64,000 bases of DNA from Celoporthe dispersa (GCA_016584495.1 WAID01000009.1:1612001-1676000); one strand, 5' to 3'. Positions 23,701-35,364 are shown, counted from the stretch's first letter. Notes: generated by a model from the letters alone, not told the origin. Numbers and translations are program-made.

Positions 23701-24191
23701 CAGCTGCTGTGCAGAGTCAGGTAAGATCCCCTCCCAGGACATGCTCAGAGCTCTTTGTGGTCCAGCCACAAATTCTATATGACTGATGTGTATTATATCA
23801 CATAGGCCCAGGTTGTTTCGCGCGCATAAAACATTTGATGAAGACAGATGTAGAGACAAACAAACGCCGCATGTTCCAGGTGGCAACTGAGACAGTCAAA
23901 TGTGCGCTGGAAGCGTTGGCCATGGATCTCGATGCCAAGCTTCAGCATCTTGTCAGCGATCTTTTGATCAAGCTTGAGCGAGACTTCACAGCAGTTCTCA
24001 TTGGTGATGAGGATCACAAAGCCGAGCGTAAACTTCGCAGGCAACTACGCAAGCCCCTGGACGACAGCAATTCCTGGTACGCTGAGCTCTTTTCGGGCGT
24101 CAAGGACGCACCAGACCTGGAGCACGGCCCTGGATCTGCATCTGCTGAAAATACCTGCGGCTTCCATTCGGTTCATGCCACTCAGGGCTAA
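20728..24191 (+). CDS. Large dynamin-like nuclear GTPase (SLIP-GC type)
   Basis: Seven exons (20728-21077, 21141-21197, 21260-22564, 22627-23020, 23087-23254, 23315-23720, 23806-24191) all join in phase and give 1,021 aa. The second, 57-base exon supplies the P-loop GNTGAGKSSLINALL (G118 onward). G3 is DLPGVHD (about D303) and G4 is TKTD (about T369), so all GTPase switches are present. A long, highly charged coiled-coil (about residues 395-560, including KKRKRSGDPDSED) follows, then a helical C-terminal half. This matches the fungal families annotated as nuclear GTPase SLIP-GC-like; their cellular role in fungi is not known. The KKRKR cluster is a plausible nuclear localisation signal. The ATG at 20728 is chosen because the open frame further upstream has no ATG. 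Confidence 0.85.
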
Positions 24192-24491
24192 GCTTCGAGT
24201 TCTTAAACGTTGTCTCGGACGGCCCAGCAGACGTCTCTCACTTCGCATGTTCATGTATGATGCTCAACAGGAGATGTGCAACATTCGGTGTGGAGCTTCT
24301 GGATGTTTATGGATTGAGGAGGTAACGGACTGGCGAACATTAAAATGATTGAACACACTGTCGAGGGGAACATATCCTGTTATTGGGGGTATTATGAGAC
24401 CAGGCTTGTACATTGAAATCTTCAAGTTGACGAGTTGCGTTGAATATCAAATGAACGTCAGTCGACTTCCAATGGGCCTCGTGGCCTTCCT

Positions 24492-25345
24492 TTAGTCTTC
24501 TCCTCGGATGTCTTCACTCAGCGGTGCCTGCCTAGTCCAGATATTCATCCCAATCTTCTGTCCCGTCGTCACCGGCAACCCAGCGTGCAGTGTCCTCTCA
24601 TCGCCTTCGCCATTCGGGAACAAATTCTCCCAGTACACCGCGTTCCCCTCGACAGGGCGGAACGTGACGCCCTCTTCATACGGCGCATCGCAGTCCACAA
24701 CCTCGCACCACCTCTCGTCCCTCGGCGCCTCAAGAAGCGGGAAATTGGTGCCTCCTCCGGTCGTGCCGTTCGACACATGCACGTACGCGAAGAAAGACGA
24801 CTTCCGGTTCCCGCCCACACCGGCCACCGCATTCGCCGGGTTCGTGAACCAGTCCGTGTGGTACCGGTACTGCTCTCCTGCGCCGTACTTGACGAGCTGT
24901 AGGGGCTCCAGGTGGTCGGCGGGGACGTCGTGGCCCTGGAAGGCCAGGGCTCTCTGTTCTATGCAGCGGACTGTGGCGTCTCGGGCTACAGAGGTGGACT
25001 GGGAGGTCCGCACGCTGTTTATGGTGTGCTCGCCGCTTGCTCCGGCTACGCCTGAGTGGAGGAAGCTATCCTTGCTGCGGATTTTCCTTCATGTCAACAA
25101 CGGGCTGTTGTCCATGAGCGTTATGAAAAGGGGAGGAGTGCTCACGTCACTTCCTGGAGATGGGCCCTCTCCTCTGGGGTGATGAAGTTGTGTAAGTAGA
25201 TTACTGTTGGTGATTTGGATACGATCGAGACCTTGTAGGGCGGGTGTTGGCACTGATAGTCGCTGCCCATTGGCTTCTGTGATGCGTCTGCGCAGGCGAG
25301 TAAGGCCAGTGCCGCAGCACATGTTGGGCTCAGGATTTTGACCAT
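24492..25345 (-). CDS. Prolyl 4-hydroxylase alpha subunit-like Fe(II)/2-oxoglutarate dioxygenase, secreted
   Basis: Two minus-strand exons (25345-25146 and 25074-24492), joined by GTGAGC...CGCAG, encode 260 aa. The N-terminus is a signal peptide (MVKILSPTCAAALALLACADA). The double-stranded beta-helix core carries the iron ligands HTD (about His139 and Asp141) in QYRYHTDWF and the distal His in TLHAGLPV (about 229). The 2-oxoglutarate-binding Lys is in TGQKIGMNIW. The segment LVKYGAGEQY is typical of the P4Hc domain. Such proteins hydroxylate proline or related substrates in the secretory pathway; the fungal substrate is unknown. It is divergent from the PDI-like gene at 25811, an interesting pairing because animal prolyl hydroxylase works as a complex with PDI, though that link is only suggestive here. 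Confidence 0.85.
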
Positions 25346-25810
25346 TGTTGATTAATCTTTCTCCGGACAGATCACTGTCATCGGTATGATCCTTTTGTAA
25401 GAAGGTCACAATTTGAAGCGTCACGCTATGTGTGACTACAAGTAGGTAACGGTGAATTAGAGAATCATTCTCAAGCCTATGTGGGCCGAGTGGTGTATAA
25501 GTGGGCTGCCGAGCCATGAAACATCAGTGGTTCAGGGGCAGGGAGGTTTCCGAACAGCGACGGCTCAAGTTTCCGCACAGCATCTCATGGAGTAAGACCC
25601 AGGGGTCTCGTCAGTATGATCTTCGGATGATGCGACTGCGGTGATGCAACCCTGTCCACACAGCCCAGTCTTGGGATTGATTCTCAAGCTTCCCAAGACA
25701 TGCTTCCTCGGGTGATGCAGCCGATATTAACAAGAGTCAAAAGCAAGGTTGCCGCCTTATATCTGACGACATCTTTATTAGCACATCTGAACACATCCAG
25801 TATATACACG
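25346..25810. promoter_or_regulatory. Shared divergent promoter of the prolyl hydroxylase and PDI-like genes
   Basis: These 465 bases separate two divergent start codons, so both promoters must lie here. A GTGTATAAGTG element at about 25493-25503 is a weak TATA-like candidate for the minus-strand gene. No other motif can be supported. Confidence 0.4.
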
Positions 25811-27185
25811 ATGGCGAGGTACGGGTCATTACTTTTCTGTGGCCTTATCGGCTTCGCCCTGGGAAAATGGCAGACTGTCGACGAAGCTGGGTTTCGGGAG
25901 GCCGTGAGGTCGAACGATCAAACATTGGTAGCATGTAAGCCATGAAGGCACCCTCTGCCTCGTACTTAGTTGATTCTGACTGAAGTGATTACAGATATAC
26001 ATGTACGGTATTGTCCCTGCCACTGGTGAATGGGATTCTCGACTCAGGCTGACCTTCAAAAATTCGACTCAGGGCGTCGAGTAAGCACGCCGGTTCAGTG
26101 AAGTCACAACTGCTGTCTCGTCTCGTCCCTGACAAATGACAACAGGAGCCTAGTGGCTTTTGAAGAAGAAATACATTCTCTTCAGAGCTCACAAGAGGAG
26201 GGCACAGTCATCAGCATCGACTGCTCGGCAAGCCAGGCCCTCTGCCGCGAGCTCGACGTTGTATCTTTCCCGACTGCCAGGCTGCACAAGCAGGATGGAG
26301 AATTCGAGCGCTACCGCGGCCCTAGGAAAGCAGATGAGTAGGGCGACCTTGAACTAATCTCGAGAGGAAGATAGTGCTGCTGTTGTTCTGCGGCTGACGT
26401 CGGAGTGCTGATTAGCATCACCGGATACCTCCAGCGCATGTCACGACCGGCAGTCTCCCGCCTCGACGCCACCGCAGATATAAACTCTTTCAAGTCCGTA
26501 GACGACATCGTCGTCATTGCAAACATGGGAGAAGACGATGACGACTTGGGCTTTGAAGAACGCTTCTCGAGAGTGGCGCAACAGTACCGGGATCGGTATT
26601 CTTTTGCGTTACAGCGGCGGAAAGCTGATGGTGTATCCCTAGAGTGCGTCAACAATGTGGACACCGAGGTGCTCCCGACGACTGATCTGTCGGATCCGCT
26701 GGCCATTGAGAACTTCATCAGACAGTGCGCACGGCCTCTGATCCCCGAGTTTACCAGGCGCAATGAAGGCGAACTCATGAAGGTAGACAGATGCCGCGTC
26801 CATGATAAAAAAAAACACACGCTGATCCAGCTAGCAGATGGGCAAGAGCATAGTGCACTACTTCACCTCATCAGACACAGATCGCAAGTCCTACGTCAAC
26901 GCCATCCGGGTACTGGCGAAGAAGTACAGAGAGTATCTCCTCTTCGTCACGACGGATGTGGGCGAGTACCCGCACATGGCGTCCATGATGGGCCACGAGG
27001 AGGGGACTAGCAACGTCCTGTCTGTCCTTCAGCCTGTGAGTGGTGGGGTGTTTGTGTATCGTGGGAAGACCATCACGGCAGAGACGGTGGAGAGTTTCCT
27101 GGGAGATATCAGCTCTGGGAGAGTGAAGATGTGGGATGGTGTGCTTCCGGGCGCAGATGAGGGGATTACGCATGAAGAGCTGTGA
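25811..27185 (+). CDS. PDI/thioredoxin-fold protein with an atypical CPC motif
   Basis: Five exons are inferred: 25811-25934, 25995-26025, 26146-26337, 26416-26782 and 26838-27185, all in phase, giving 353 aa. A signal peptide (MARYGSLLFCGLIGFALG) precedes a first thioredoxin-like domain (TLVAY ... ELDVVSFPTARLHKQ ... YRGPRKAD). A second and third PDI-type domain follow (SFKSVDDIVVIANMG, then the b'-like region). The normal active site CGHC is replaced by CPC in RYCPCHW, carried on a 31-base exon, so redox function is uncertain. The protein has no KDEL-type ending; it finishes GITHEEL, where EEL is only a weak echo. It may act as a non-catalytic chaperone in the endoplasmic reticulum. The tiny second exon makes that part of the model the least certain. 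Confidence 0.7.
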
Positions 27186-27717
27186 AGACTGTGCAAAAGG
27201 AACGACGATTGCGGTTGGTATTATTATCTAGAGCATGGCTAGATCTGTGTTGTATTATATGTCTGCCCGATATATGCGGGCCTGTCAGTAACGTGAGCAA
27301 AGATGGAGGTTATCAGGACTTTCCTTGTCCTGTTACGTGTATTATGATAGGCTGCAGAAAAGTTTTCTGGGATAATTCAAGTCTCTGTTTCTTCGGTTTG
27401 TCAGACGACACCACGCTCGCGGTGGTTTTGATTCCTTACTTGGACATCCATATAGTAATTACATACCACGAGTGTCGTCTCCTCGTAATATGTCTAAGCA
27501 GCCTACTCAACTAGCTAAAGATGAGATGTACTTTTTGTGTCTGAATGACCTTTTTGACGAGAATTACTGACCTTGATTCTATAGTGAAGCCTTGCCTCTG
27601 TCCAATGTTCCGTCTTCTTTCACCTCTTGACATAATGACCCGTTAAGACTTACCGTTCCAACGCCATGCTATTAGTAATAGTCAGATCCTCATCCTCGAG
27701 AACAGTGATAACGACTA
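27186..27717. other. Convergent intergenic region, no gene seen
   Basis: This 532-base stretch lies between the PDI-like gene and the small secreted-protein gene. A 110-codon open frame overlaps the 3' region but shows no domain and is treated as chance. Confidence 0.4.
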
Positions 27718-27945
27718 TTATGAGTCCACAATCGTAGGTGCTGGGGTCGGAGTGACAGTAACGGTACTGAAAAAGATGGCCGTTACCGAGCCCGTGGCCG
27801 CCGGGACGAAGCCAGCGGTGGCGGTAACGGTGCTGAAGTGGATCGCCGTGACACTTGGTGTGGCTGCTGTTGTATCCAACCTCGTATAGTCCCCCGATGT
27901 GCCTAATACGAGGCAGGAGAGCAAGAAGAACAGCACGGAATGCAT
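27718..27945 (-). CDS. Small secreted protein with an internal repeat
   Basis: This minus-strand gene encodes 75 aa in one exon. It starts with a clear signal peptide (MHSVLFFLLSCLVLGTSG). The mature part contains two copies of a repeat: SVTAIHFSTVTAT and SVTAIFFSTVTVT, separated by AGFVPAATG. It has no Cys in the mature chain and is rich in Thr and Ser, so it may be O-glycosylated. The family is not recognised; it could be a short wall-associated protein. A (GTT)n stretch lies just upstream of the start codon in this orientation. An unseen second exon is possible because the chain ends soon after the second repeat. Confidence 0.5.
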   Translation of the reverse strand: MHSVLFFLLSCLVLGTSGDYTRLDTTAATPSVTAIHFSTVTATAGFVPAATGSVTAIFFSTVTVTPTPAPTIVDS

Positions 27946-30242
27946 TGTTGTTGTTGTTGTTGCTGTTGTTGTTGATTTGTGGCTTGACTCTTTTTTTTTT
28001 TTAAAAAAAAAGGTACTGGTTGAAGATGTGCGATGAGGGAGGAGACACGGTGACAGCTCGCAGTCTTACCTGATGAGACCTTTTCTTACTCTTGCCTTTG
28101 TGTTTCTTGATCCTGGTCTGATAGGTCCTGAAGTGATTTAGATAGGGGTTCTGGGGATGGAGTATGATTGCCAGGTCCAAGGACGGCTGAGGTGCTCATT
28201 ATATATCGTCATGTGGGAGGAAGTGTGGCTTCGCAGGTGGACTATGAGCCCTTTGTCAGCTAGACAACAATGTCGTTGGGTCGAGTTTTGCTAAAGAGAC
28301 GAAGCCAAGCCGCCAGCATACACGGTGAGATTATGAGTGTTCCCAGAGATCTTTGTTCGCAATCCAGGAACAATGCGGTATTGTCTTGTCTGGCTCTCGG
28401 TATTGCTTTGCTTTACTTGTACGGATGGCCAAAAATAGGATCAAGTCTAGAAAAGCCATCATCTTTCTTGATATATTGTCTCCGTGTCTTCTTACACACG
28501 TAGGTACAGACAGCCTCGTCTGGACCCCATAAAGAGTCGGGCATACGGCATTGCCCCGACGCAATGGGCATGGCTTATCTCGACTAGAGGCCACTACTTG
28601 GGCAGCAGACCGCGGAGCCAGCAGTTCCCCCCAAGGCGACAGGCGATCCTTATGACGCTCAGATAAGGTTCGGGGTGCCGAGATCCGCTGCTGTGTCCCA
28701 GTACTACCACTACTCTTGCCGGGAGAACGCTGGGGCACGGGTCAAGATCTTGATCACCAAACCCGTTCTGCACCTGGTGTGGTGACACATGGATGCTTCA
28801 TCTGGCTTTCTGACCCCGGGGCGGCTGTACAGGCAGGACAAGTCATGAGGCTCATGCAGCTTTCTGTCCCACGTTGGGATCCAGCACCATGAGATGATGC
28901 AAACCTTGGTTCTTGTCTATACACACATACTACTACTACTCTGGTTCATAGCAAGTACACAGTATATTCCTAGGCGGAGGGGGGGAAAGGCCTCGGTGTG
29001 GAAAAAGGGCCTAGGCTGCTGAAGGTGAACCCAGTGACCGCTAGAAACGCCACGCCACGCCAGCGCCAAACCCCCTCCAAGGACCCCACACCAGGCTTAA
29101 TGGTCATTCCTTCCTCCACCGTAGTACTTACACAGGTACATAGTAACATACTCTACGACTACGCTGGGGCTTTTGCTCCACTACAGACCGTCTTAGTGGG
29201 TGACAGGATTTTCGACCAGCGACCACCACCCCTCCTCGCCTTCCCCCCCCCCCCCTCCACAGCTCCCAACGGCCCCTCCACACTTTTTTCCCTTTTACAA
29301 CCCAGCAGCAGCAGCAGCAGCAGCAGGGCCAGGCCAGATGCATGTCTGACAGGTACGGTACGCAGACGGTACGACGATCATCGGTTTAAGCAGTATCTTG
29401 TCTCTCTTTCGGTTGTTTTTTTTCCTCTCTTGCTGCTCGAAGGAGAGGCAAAAAGAGAGAAGGGGGTTTTTTCTCTTTTCTTTCTTTGTCTTCCAACACG
29501 TCTCTACGCCTTAAACCTTAAGCGGTGCGGGTTACCAGGTCTAAAGAGGGAAGAAGAAAAAAAAGACAGGACGAGTCAGCCAGTCGGCAGACTGGAGCCT
29601 CAACACGTGGGCTTCTGGACCACTCAACTTACAGTACGGCCTTGTCATCTGTTGTGTGGTTCTGGCTCCTCCTCTCGCTCTACCTCACCTTTCCCAATGC
29701 AACTCTGTTCCATTCATTCAATCACAACGACGCTACCGGTATTGAACCATCCATCAACAGTATCTACATAGCGTCCACTGCAACACAACGCTACGACCCC
29801 TTGGACCCCAGATTTTTGTCACGCAACCCATTGCGGCGGGTCTACATAGTCCACCTCTCTCCTCCCTCTCGTCTTCTCGTCTTCTCGACCTCCTCGTCCT
29901 CCTTCTCCTTACGACTACCGCATACCGCGCTCGGCTGGCGGGGTCCCTTCCACCTCTACCTCCCCGGCTCCCAGTCTACGACCTTCGAGAACCCGACAGC
30001 TCCAACCTCGAGCGAGAGGGTAGCCAGCGAGAGAGGGAGAGAGGGGAGAGAGAAAACAAAGAGAGAGAGAGACAGAGAGGACGGACCTCCCACGTTTCTG
30101 GGATCTCTCCGGCGGTCCCCTGTGAACCCCTCCTCTGGGATACCTGGGCCGACTCCCCGCAGACGTCGGACCATCTAGAGGCGCGCTCTCTCGCTCTCTC
30201 TCCCGCGCCCTTGTCTCACATTTAAATAATGCTGAGGAGGCC
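27946..30242. promoter_or_regulatory. Long upstream region of the Pho80-type cyclin gene
   Basis: The 2.3 kb contains a T12-A9 junction at 27991-28011, a short CAG run at about 29305-29326, and CT-rich then GA-rich tracts (about 29860-30075) typical of long fungal leaders. A TTTAAATAA element at about 30220-30228 lies just before the start codon. Open frames here lack coding signs. A leader with several upstream ATGs is plausible but not demonstrable. Confidence 0.35.
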
Positions 30243-31849
30243 ATGTTGACTCGTTCCCCCGTGCCTACAAGGGCTACAAGTGCCTCACCAAGCTCTTTTC
30301 ACACCACTCGCTCCCACAACCACAACCACAACCACCCTCATCACGCCTTCCACTATGCGTCGTCCGCCTCCCCACAGATCCGATCTCCCAAGCCGTCGGC
30401 TGCTGTCTCACGGCGGCAGTCGTCGTCGTCATCGACAGCATCGTCCCTGGGCTTGAACAAGTCCTCCCAGCCCCAGCCCCAGCCCCAGCCCCAGGCGCAA
30501 TCGCAACCCCCGCCGCCGTCCAACAGGCCACAAGCACAGGCCGACCGGCCCGCAGCCTATGTCGCCGTCGACGCCGCGACCCAGTACTCCCCGATGGAAC
30601 CACACGATTATTTCACGACGCCCGACGTCCCTGCGAAATCCGAACCTCTGGCGGGCGGCCATCCCCCTCCCGCCCATGCCTCGACCAGCTCGACAGCCCA
30701 GTCGCGATCACAACCGACACCAGCAGCAGCATCCTCATCCTCATCACGCACCGAGTCGCGATCACAACCGACACCAGCAGCAGCATCCTCATCCTCATCA
30801 CGCACCGCAGCATCCACCATCTTTACCCCCCAGGCCAGCACCAACGGTGCCGTCTCGCTCCAGGAGGCGCCACCTGGCACGCCGGGCCCCTCTGATGGGC
30901 CGCCCATGCTCAAGGCGCCACACCCTCTCTCGCCTAGCAAGCGGCGAAACTCAGACGCGCATGGCTTGCTGGTCGGAGGGCGGCCATCCGGCGAGGGGGC
31001 CGGCGGCGCGGCGGGGGCGGTGCCGAAGCGGGCGAAGCCCGAGGTAGCGCCGCCCAAGGTCCTGCCCGTGCAGTACGAGCTGTGCGCCTATGAGGATATC
31101 GTGGTACTGATCGCGCACATGCTGGCGGAGCTGATCGAGACCAACGACGCGCTGGCCTTGAGATCGGGACACCTTACGCGGTTCCACAGTCGGTAGGTCA
31201 TATATATATATTTAAAACCCAGACCTGTCTCTTCCTGTCAGGTATACAGACAGAGCTTTTGTGCTGACGAGTCGGGGTCATCAAAACAACAGAACCGCAC
31301 CGGGCATCTCCGTCCTGGACTACCTCCTCCGCCTCGCAAAGCACGCCACCCTCTCGCCCCCCCTCCTCCCTCTCCATGGTCTACTACATCGACCGCCTCT
31401 GCGCCCTCTACCCTGACTTCACCATCAACACCCTCACCGTCCACCGGTTCCTCATCACCGCCGCCACTGTCGCCGCCAAGGGTCTGTCCGATTCGTTCTG
31501 GAACAACTCCACCTACGCCCGCGTCGGCGGCGTCCGCGTCGCCGAGCTCAAGCTGCTCGAGCTCGAGTTCCTGCACAAGGTCGACTGGAAGATCGTTCCG
31601 GACCCGGACGTGCTGGTCGCGTACTACCGGGGCCTGGTCCAGAGGTGCCCTGCGTACCAGCTGGAGGATGAGGCGGACGAGGAAGGCGAGGACACAGCCG
31701 TCGCCGACGAGTCAGACGGGACTGAGGCCTCAAACGACCCCGACGAGGGCGACGGACAGCGGGAGGAGGGGGAGGCCGCCGCCGGAGACGCGGGCAAGAC
31801 CGTGACGCCCGCAACGCAGAAACCACCAGATGCGCCACCTAAAGCATAG
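30243..31849 (+). CDS. pho80: Pho80/PREG-type cyclin of the phosphate-responsive CDK, apparent +1 frameshift
   Basis: Two exons (30243-31192 and 31293-31849) with a GTAGGT...CAACAG intron give 501 aa after one base is removed. The N-terminal 270 residues are disordered: His/Asn, poly-Ser, QPQPQ and a duplicated SRSQPTPAAASSSSSRT unit. The cyclin box begins at YELCAYEDIVVLIAHML. It continues over the intron as TAPGISVLDYLLRLAKHATL, then MVYYIDRLCALYPDF, TVHRFLITAATVAAKGLSDSFW and NNSTYARVGG. These are hallmarks of Pho80/PREG cyclins, which activate a Pho85-type kinase to keep the phosphate transcription factor inactive when phosphate is plentiful. The frame shifts at 31357-31370; dropping one C from CCC at 31368-31370 restores a conserved PPLLLSMVYY. 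The acidic C-terminal tail is low complexity. Confidence 0.85.
30701..30808 (+). repeat. 54-bp tandem duplication inside the cyclin coding region
   Basis: Two nearly identical 54-base units starting GTCGCGATCACAACCGACAC (30701 and 30755) encode SRSQPTPAAASSSSSRT twice. The unit is a multiple of three, so copy-number change keeps frame, and it lies in the disordered N-terminus. Confidence 0.85.
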
Positions 31850-32981
31850 CATGGCGGCGTTGTGCGGTGAATTATAGTCCCTAGGCCGCGTCCGCCTGCC
31901 TCTCGGTGCTGATCAAGACTTGGCTGAGGTGTACATATATATATGGCAGTCGGGACGGGCTGGAGCTCGAGGCTGCTCCCTAAACACATCGGAGAACCAC
32001 TGGAGAGATTATTAGGCGCGTGTACATCGGTCCTATTGTGAACGCTACGGGAGACGAGATGTGCAGCCCAGGCCAGCATGTTCCGCCCGGGGGGGAGGGG
32101 GAGGGACATGACATACATTGGTCCCTCGAACTTTTTCTGTTGTAAACCAGGAAGCATGCCGATGAAGAATTATAACGTGCTCATGAGATTACATTACATA
32201 TCACTACTTGACCCGACTGCGTGTTCTTCTGTTGACGACGTGATGATGCCCATAGCAACAGCCCGAGCGAACCGACATGAAGAGGGTTGAGGGTATATAT
32301 AGTCTATTCCCCGAGGTGCGGGATAAGATATTGCATGTACGATGAGGACCTATGCTTTATACCCCTCCCCGACACTTTCACTCCCACTCCCAGCTGGAAA
32401 AGCCCGGCACGCTCCCAAAGTAGAAACAAGAGACAAGAAGAGAGAAGCGAGAGCAGAAAGGAAAAAAAAGAAGTATGAAAGAAAGAAAGAAAAAAGGAAA
32501 AAAAAAACATGAATTCCCATGTCCATGTCTCCGTGCTCATGCCAGTAAGCCAGCCATTCAGTCAAGTTGAACAGTCAGTCAAGTCTAGGTCAGGCATCTA
32601 TTCCCGGATGAACAAGACTCCTCCCTTTCCTTTCCTTCTATGCAGAACCAACCTTGGCGCCAGAAAACCCAACCCCACCCCCTTTCCCCCAAATTCAGCT
32701 CATTTGCAAGAGAAAAAGAATTGTTTGGGGGTAGGGGAGGGGGAACAAACCCAAGAGCGAAAAAAAAATACAAATAGCAAAAAGGCAATGGAGGAGGAAG
32801 AACAAGAAGAAGCAAAAGGAAGGAGGAGAAAATAGACAAGGGGGCGAGATTAGATTTTGGCTGTAGACCCTCGTTGCAGGCACAAGCCTCCCTCCGTAGT
32901 GATCACAGTGCCTGCTGCCCTGCAGACAGCTGGCTCGTGGTTTTCGCCGCCGAGCTGAGTGCGACCACCCCCAGATCCGTC
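31850..32981. other. Convergent intergenic region between the cyclin and CTL transporter genes
   Basis: The 1.1 kb holds the two 3' regions. It is low in complexity: TATATATA near 31940, purine-rich tracts at 32425-32510 and 32760-32830. No gene is supported. Confidence 0.4.
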
Positions 32982-35364
32982 TCAGTACTCGGCATCATCC
33001 CAGTTTGTGCCCCGGCCGCGGCCGCCAAACAGCTGCGCGGCCTCCATGCAGTAGCCGCCGCCGCCGCTCGCCATCTTGGTCTCGCTGCCGTAGCAGATGA
33101 TGACGGCGTCCACGATGGAGCTCAGGATCCCCTCCATCGCCCCGAGGATGCCCCAGCCGATGAAGCTCGCCACGAGGCCGACCACGTACGCATAGGCGCT
33201 GCCCCTGAGGCTGCCCCCGGGGAGTGTCACCTCCAGCTGGCGTGCCGTGATGACCCAGCCCGCGAAGCCCAGCGCCGTGGCCATGATGAAGCGCGTCGAG
33301 TGCAGGAGGAGCTTCGCCAGGCGGTAGGGGAGGAGGGGCGCCGAGCCGCGGTGCTTGAGGGTGCGGGGCGTGAGCGTCGTCGTCGGCGCCTGCGGGCCGA
33401 GGAAGTCCATCTGGCTCAGGCCGCGGGCCGAGTCGACAAGAGGCTGCGAGTGGATGGCGGCGTAGGTGAGCGTGAGGGGGTTGGTCATCGCGACGATGGA
33501 GGTCGGGACGAGCGTGTAGAAGAAAGCGGTGATGATGCCGGCGAGGCGCCTATGCAGGACCAGGAGGGGCAGCCGGACCACTACGGCCAGCAGGGTCGAG
33601 AGGGAGATGGTGCCGAAGATGGTCGTCACCGAGTGGTTCAGTGCTGCCATGACAATGTCCCGAGATGCCACCGCAGGCACAGCGTTGCGGTGGAAATACC
33701 ACTGGGAGACCGTCGCGGCCGTGGTCCCCCGCTGGACACCCGTGATCATCGACAACGTCCAGAGGTACATGACGAGGAAGTAGGCGCCGAGCCACCAGGT
33801 CGAGGCCTGGATGATGTACCTGGACAGGGTGCCCGAGTACGAGCCGCCGAGGAAGACCCTGGTGAACATGGCAAGCCACGCCCACGTCCAGAAGACGACC
33901 AGGAAGAGGGCGCCCATGCCGACCAGCACCAGCGCGTTGTTCGCGGCCAGGATCCGGCTCGAGAACTCGAGGATCGCGATGGACGAGGTCAGCGCGCGGC
34001 GGCCCTTCCACACCATGTATATCCAGACCAGCGCGAAGAAGCCCGGGATCGTCGAGGCCCACCTCATCACAACGTCCTGCAGGCCAGACCCGCCGCCGCC
34101 CTGAAAGCTGGAGACAAAAGGGTATATCGCGAACGAGAGCATGATGACCGGGACGGCGACCAATATCAGCGCGACCAGCGGCCTGACAAAGTAGCGCAGG
34201 GCTGCCAGCCATACGAGCGATACTATGATGGCGACCAGGGTGTCCACGGCCAGCAGGTTGAACGATGACCGCAGGACCGTGTATATGGTATCTCCTATTG
34301 GGTTCGACTTGTCTGGGGCCGTTGTGTGGAGCCATACCAGGCTGAACGTGGCGAACATGGCCGCCAGCGCGATCAGGTAGACCCAGGCAAAGAAGGCGTC
34401 GTGCTTGAAGATCTCGGCCTGCGGCGGTGAGACCCCAGCACCGGGCCGCCCAGCATGGGCGGAGGAGGGGTCCTCGAGTTCCGACTCTGGTATGGAATCC
34501 CGGCGCAATGGCACCCGCGCAGGGCCGGCGGTGCCGCGTAGCCTCTGGAAGGCAGGAGGGTGGTCGTCGGCGGATGCCTCCATGGTCAGGTCTGCTGGTG
34601 GTTCGCCATCGGCTATGGTCGACTCGAGGCCGACGTCCTCCATCCTCCCCCGGCCGGACGAGTCGCTGCTGTTCGAGGTCACCCTCTCCAGGTCCTCGTG
34701 ACCGCCTCGCCTGGCGCCGTGGTCGGGCCCTCCCCTCCGGGCGAAGCTGCTCCTGGGCCCGTTCCAGCTGCTCTTGATGCCCCGTGTGTGCGCGCGGTCC
34801 AGAAATGCCCTGCCCTCCTCCCTCCTGGTCATGGCTGTGGTCCAGCGAGCCGCGGCTGCCCTCGTCCTCCGGCTCCGTGCTCTCCTCCAGCCGGCTGGTC
34901 TGGAAGACACGGCGCGACTGCTGCAGCGCATAGAGGTCTACGGCCTCCCGGTCGCGCTCGTCCTCGTCGTCCTCCTCCCGCAGCTCGTCCCTGGCGCTCT
35001 GGAAGAGGGGTGCATCCTGGGTGGTAGAGTAGCGCGACGCAAAGGTGAGGTGGCCGAAGCGCGAGGCTGCGGGCTGATAGGGGTTGGTGGCGCGCGCTGC
35101 GCCCAGGAACGAGCGGCCGCCGTGTCTCGAGGCTCGCGAGGACCAGTCGCCCGGCTGGCGATGGGCTTGTGCGTCGTTGCCGTTGTCGGTCTGGCCCTGG
35201 AAGTTGGAGAGGCGGGATTGTGACTGAGCCAGGAACCTCGACGCATCTGGAAGAAGGGGGCAAAAAGGGAGGGGTCAGAAACGCATCCACTCTCTCTCGT
35301 CCTAACGGGGGCCGCAGGTGTGACTACGGGTTTGCGGCGGTAGGAACTCACACTCAGAAAACAT
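32982..35364 (-). CDS. pns1: Choline transporter-like (CTL/SLC44, Pns1-type) membrane protein, apparent +1 frameshift
   Basis: A 13-base first exon (35364-35352, encoding MFSE) is joined by a GTGAGT...TCCAG intron to exon 35246-32982. After removing one base the protein is 758 aa. The first exon is supported by the junction MFSEYASRFLAQSQSRLSNF, which I recognise from Pns1-like fungal proteins. The N-terminal ~260 residues are cytosolic and acidic. About ten transmembrane helices follow, including SSFNLLAVDTL, FALVWIYMVWKG and the conserved GAMEGILSSIVDAVIICYG near the end. The family is linked to choline or ethanolamine-related transport, but Pns1 substrate is not settled. The frame break is at the CCC 34820-34822: one frame ends HSHDQE, the next resumes EEGRAFLDRAHTRGIKSSW. 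It is divergent from the Rab gene. Confidence 0.85.

Noticed and set aside
29525..30178. 217-codon open frame upstream of the cyclin
   Set aside because: It is low complexity, consists of a CT/GA-rich leader, and shows no domain.
32874..34268. 464-codon plus-strand open frame
   Set aside because: It is antisense to the Pns1-like gene, rich in Arg/Asp/Gly from GC-rich codons and has no domain.
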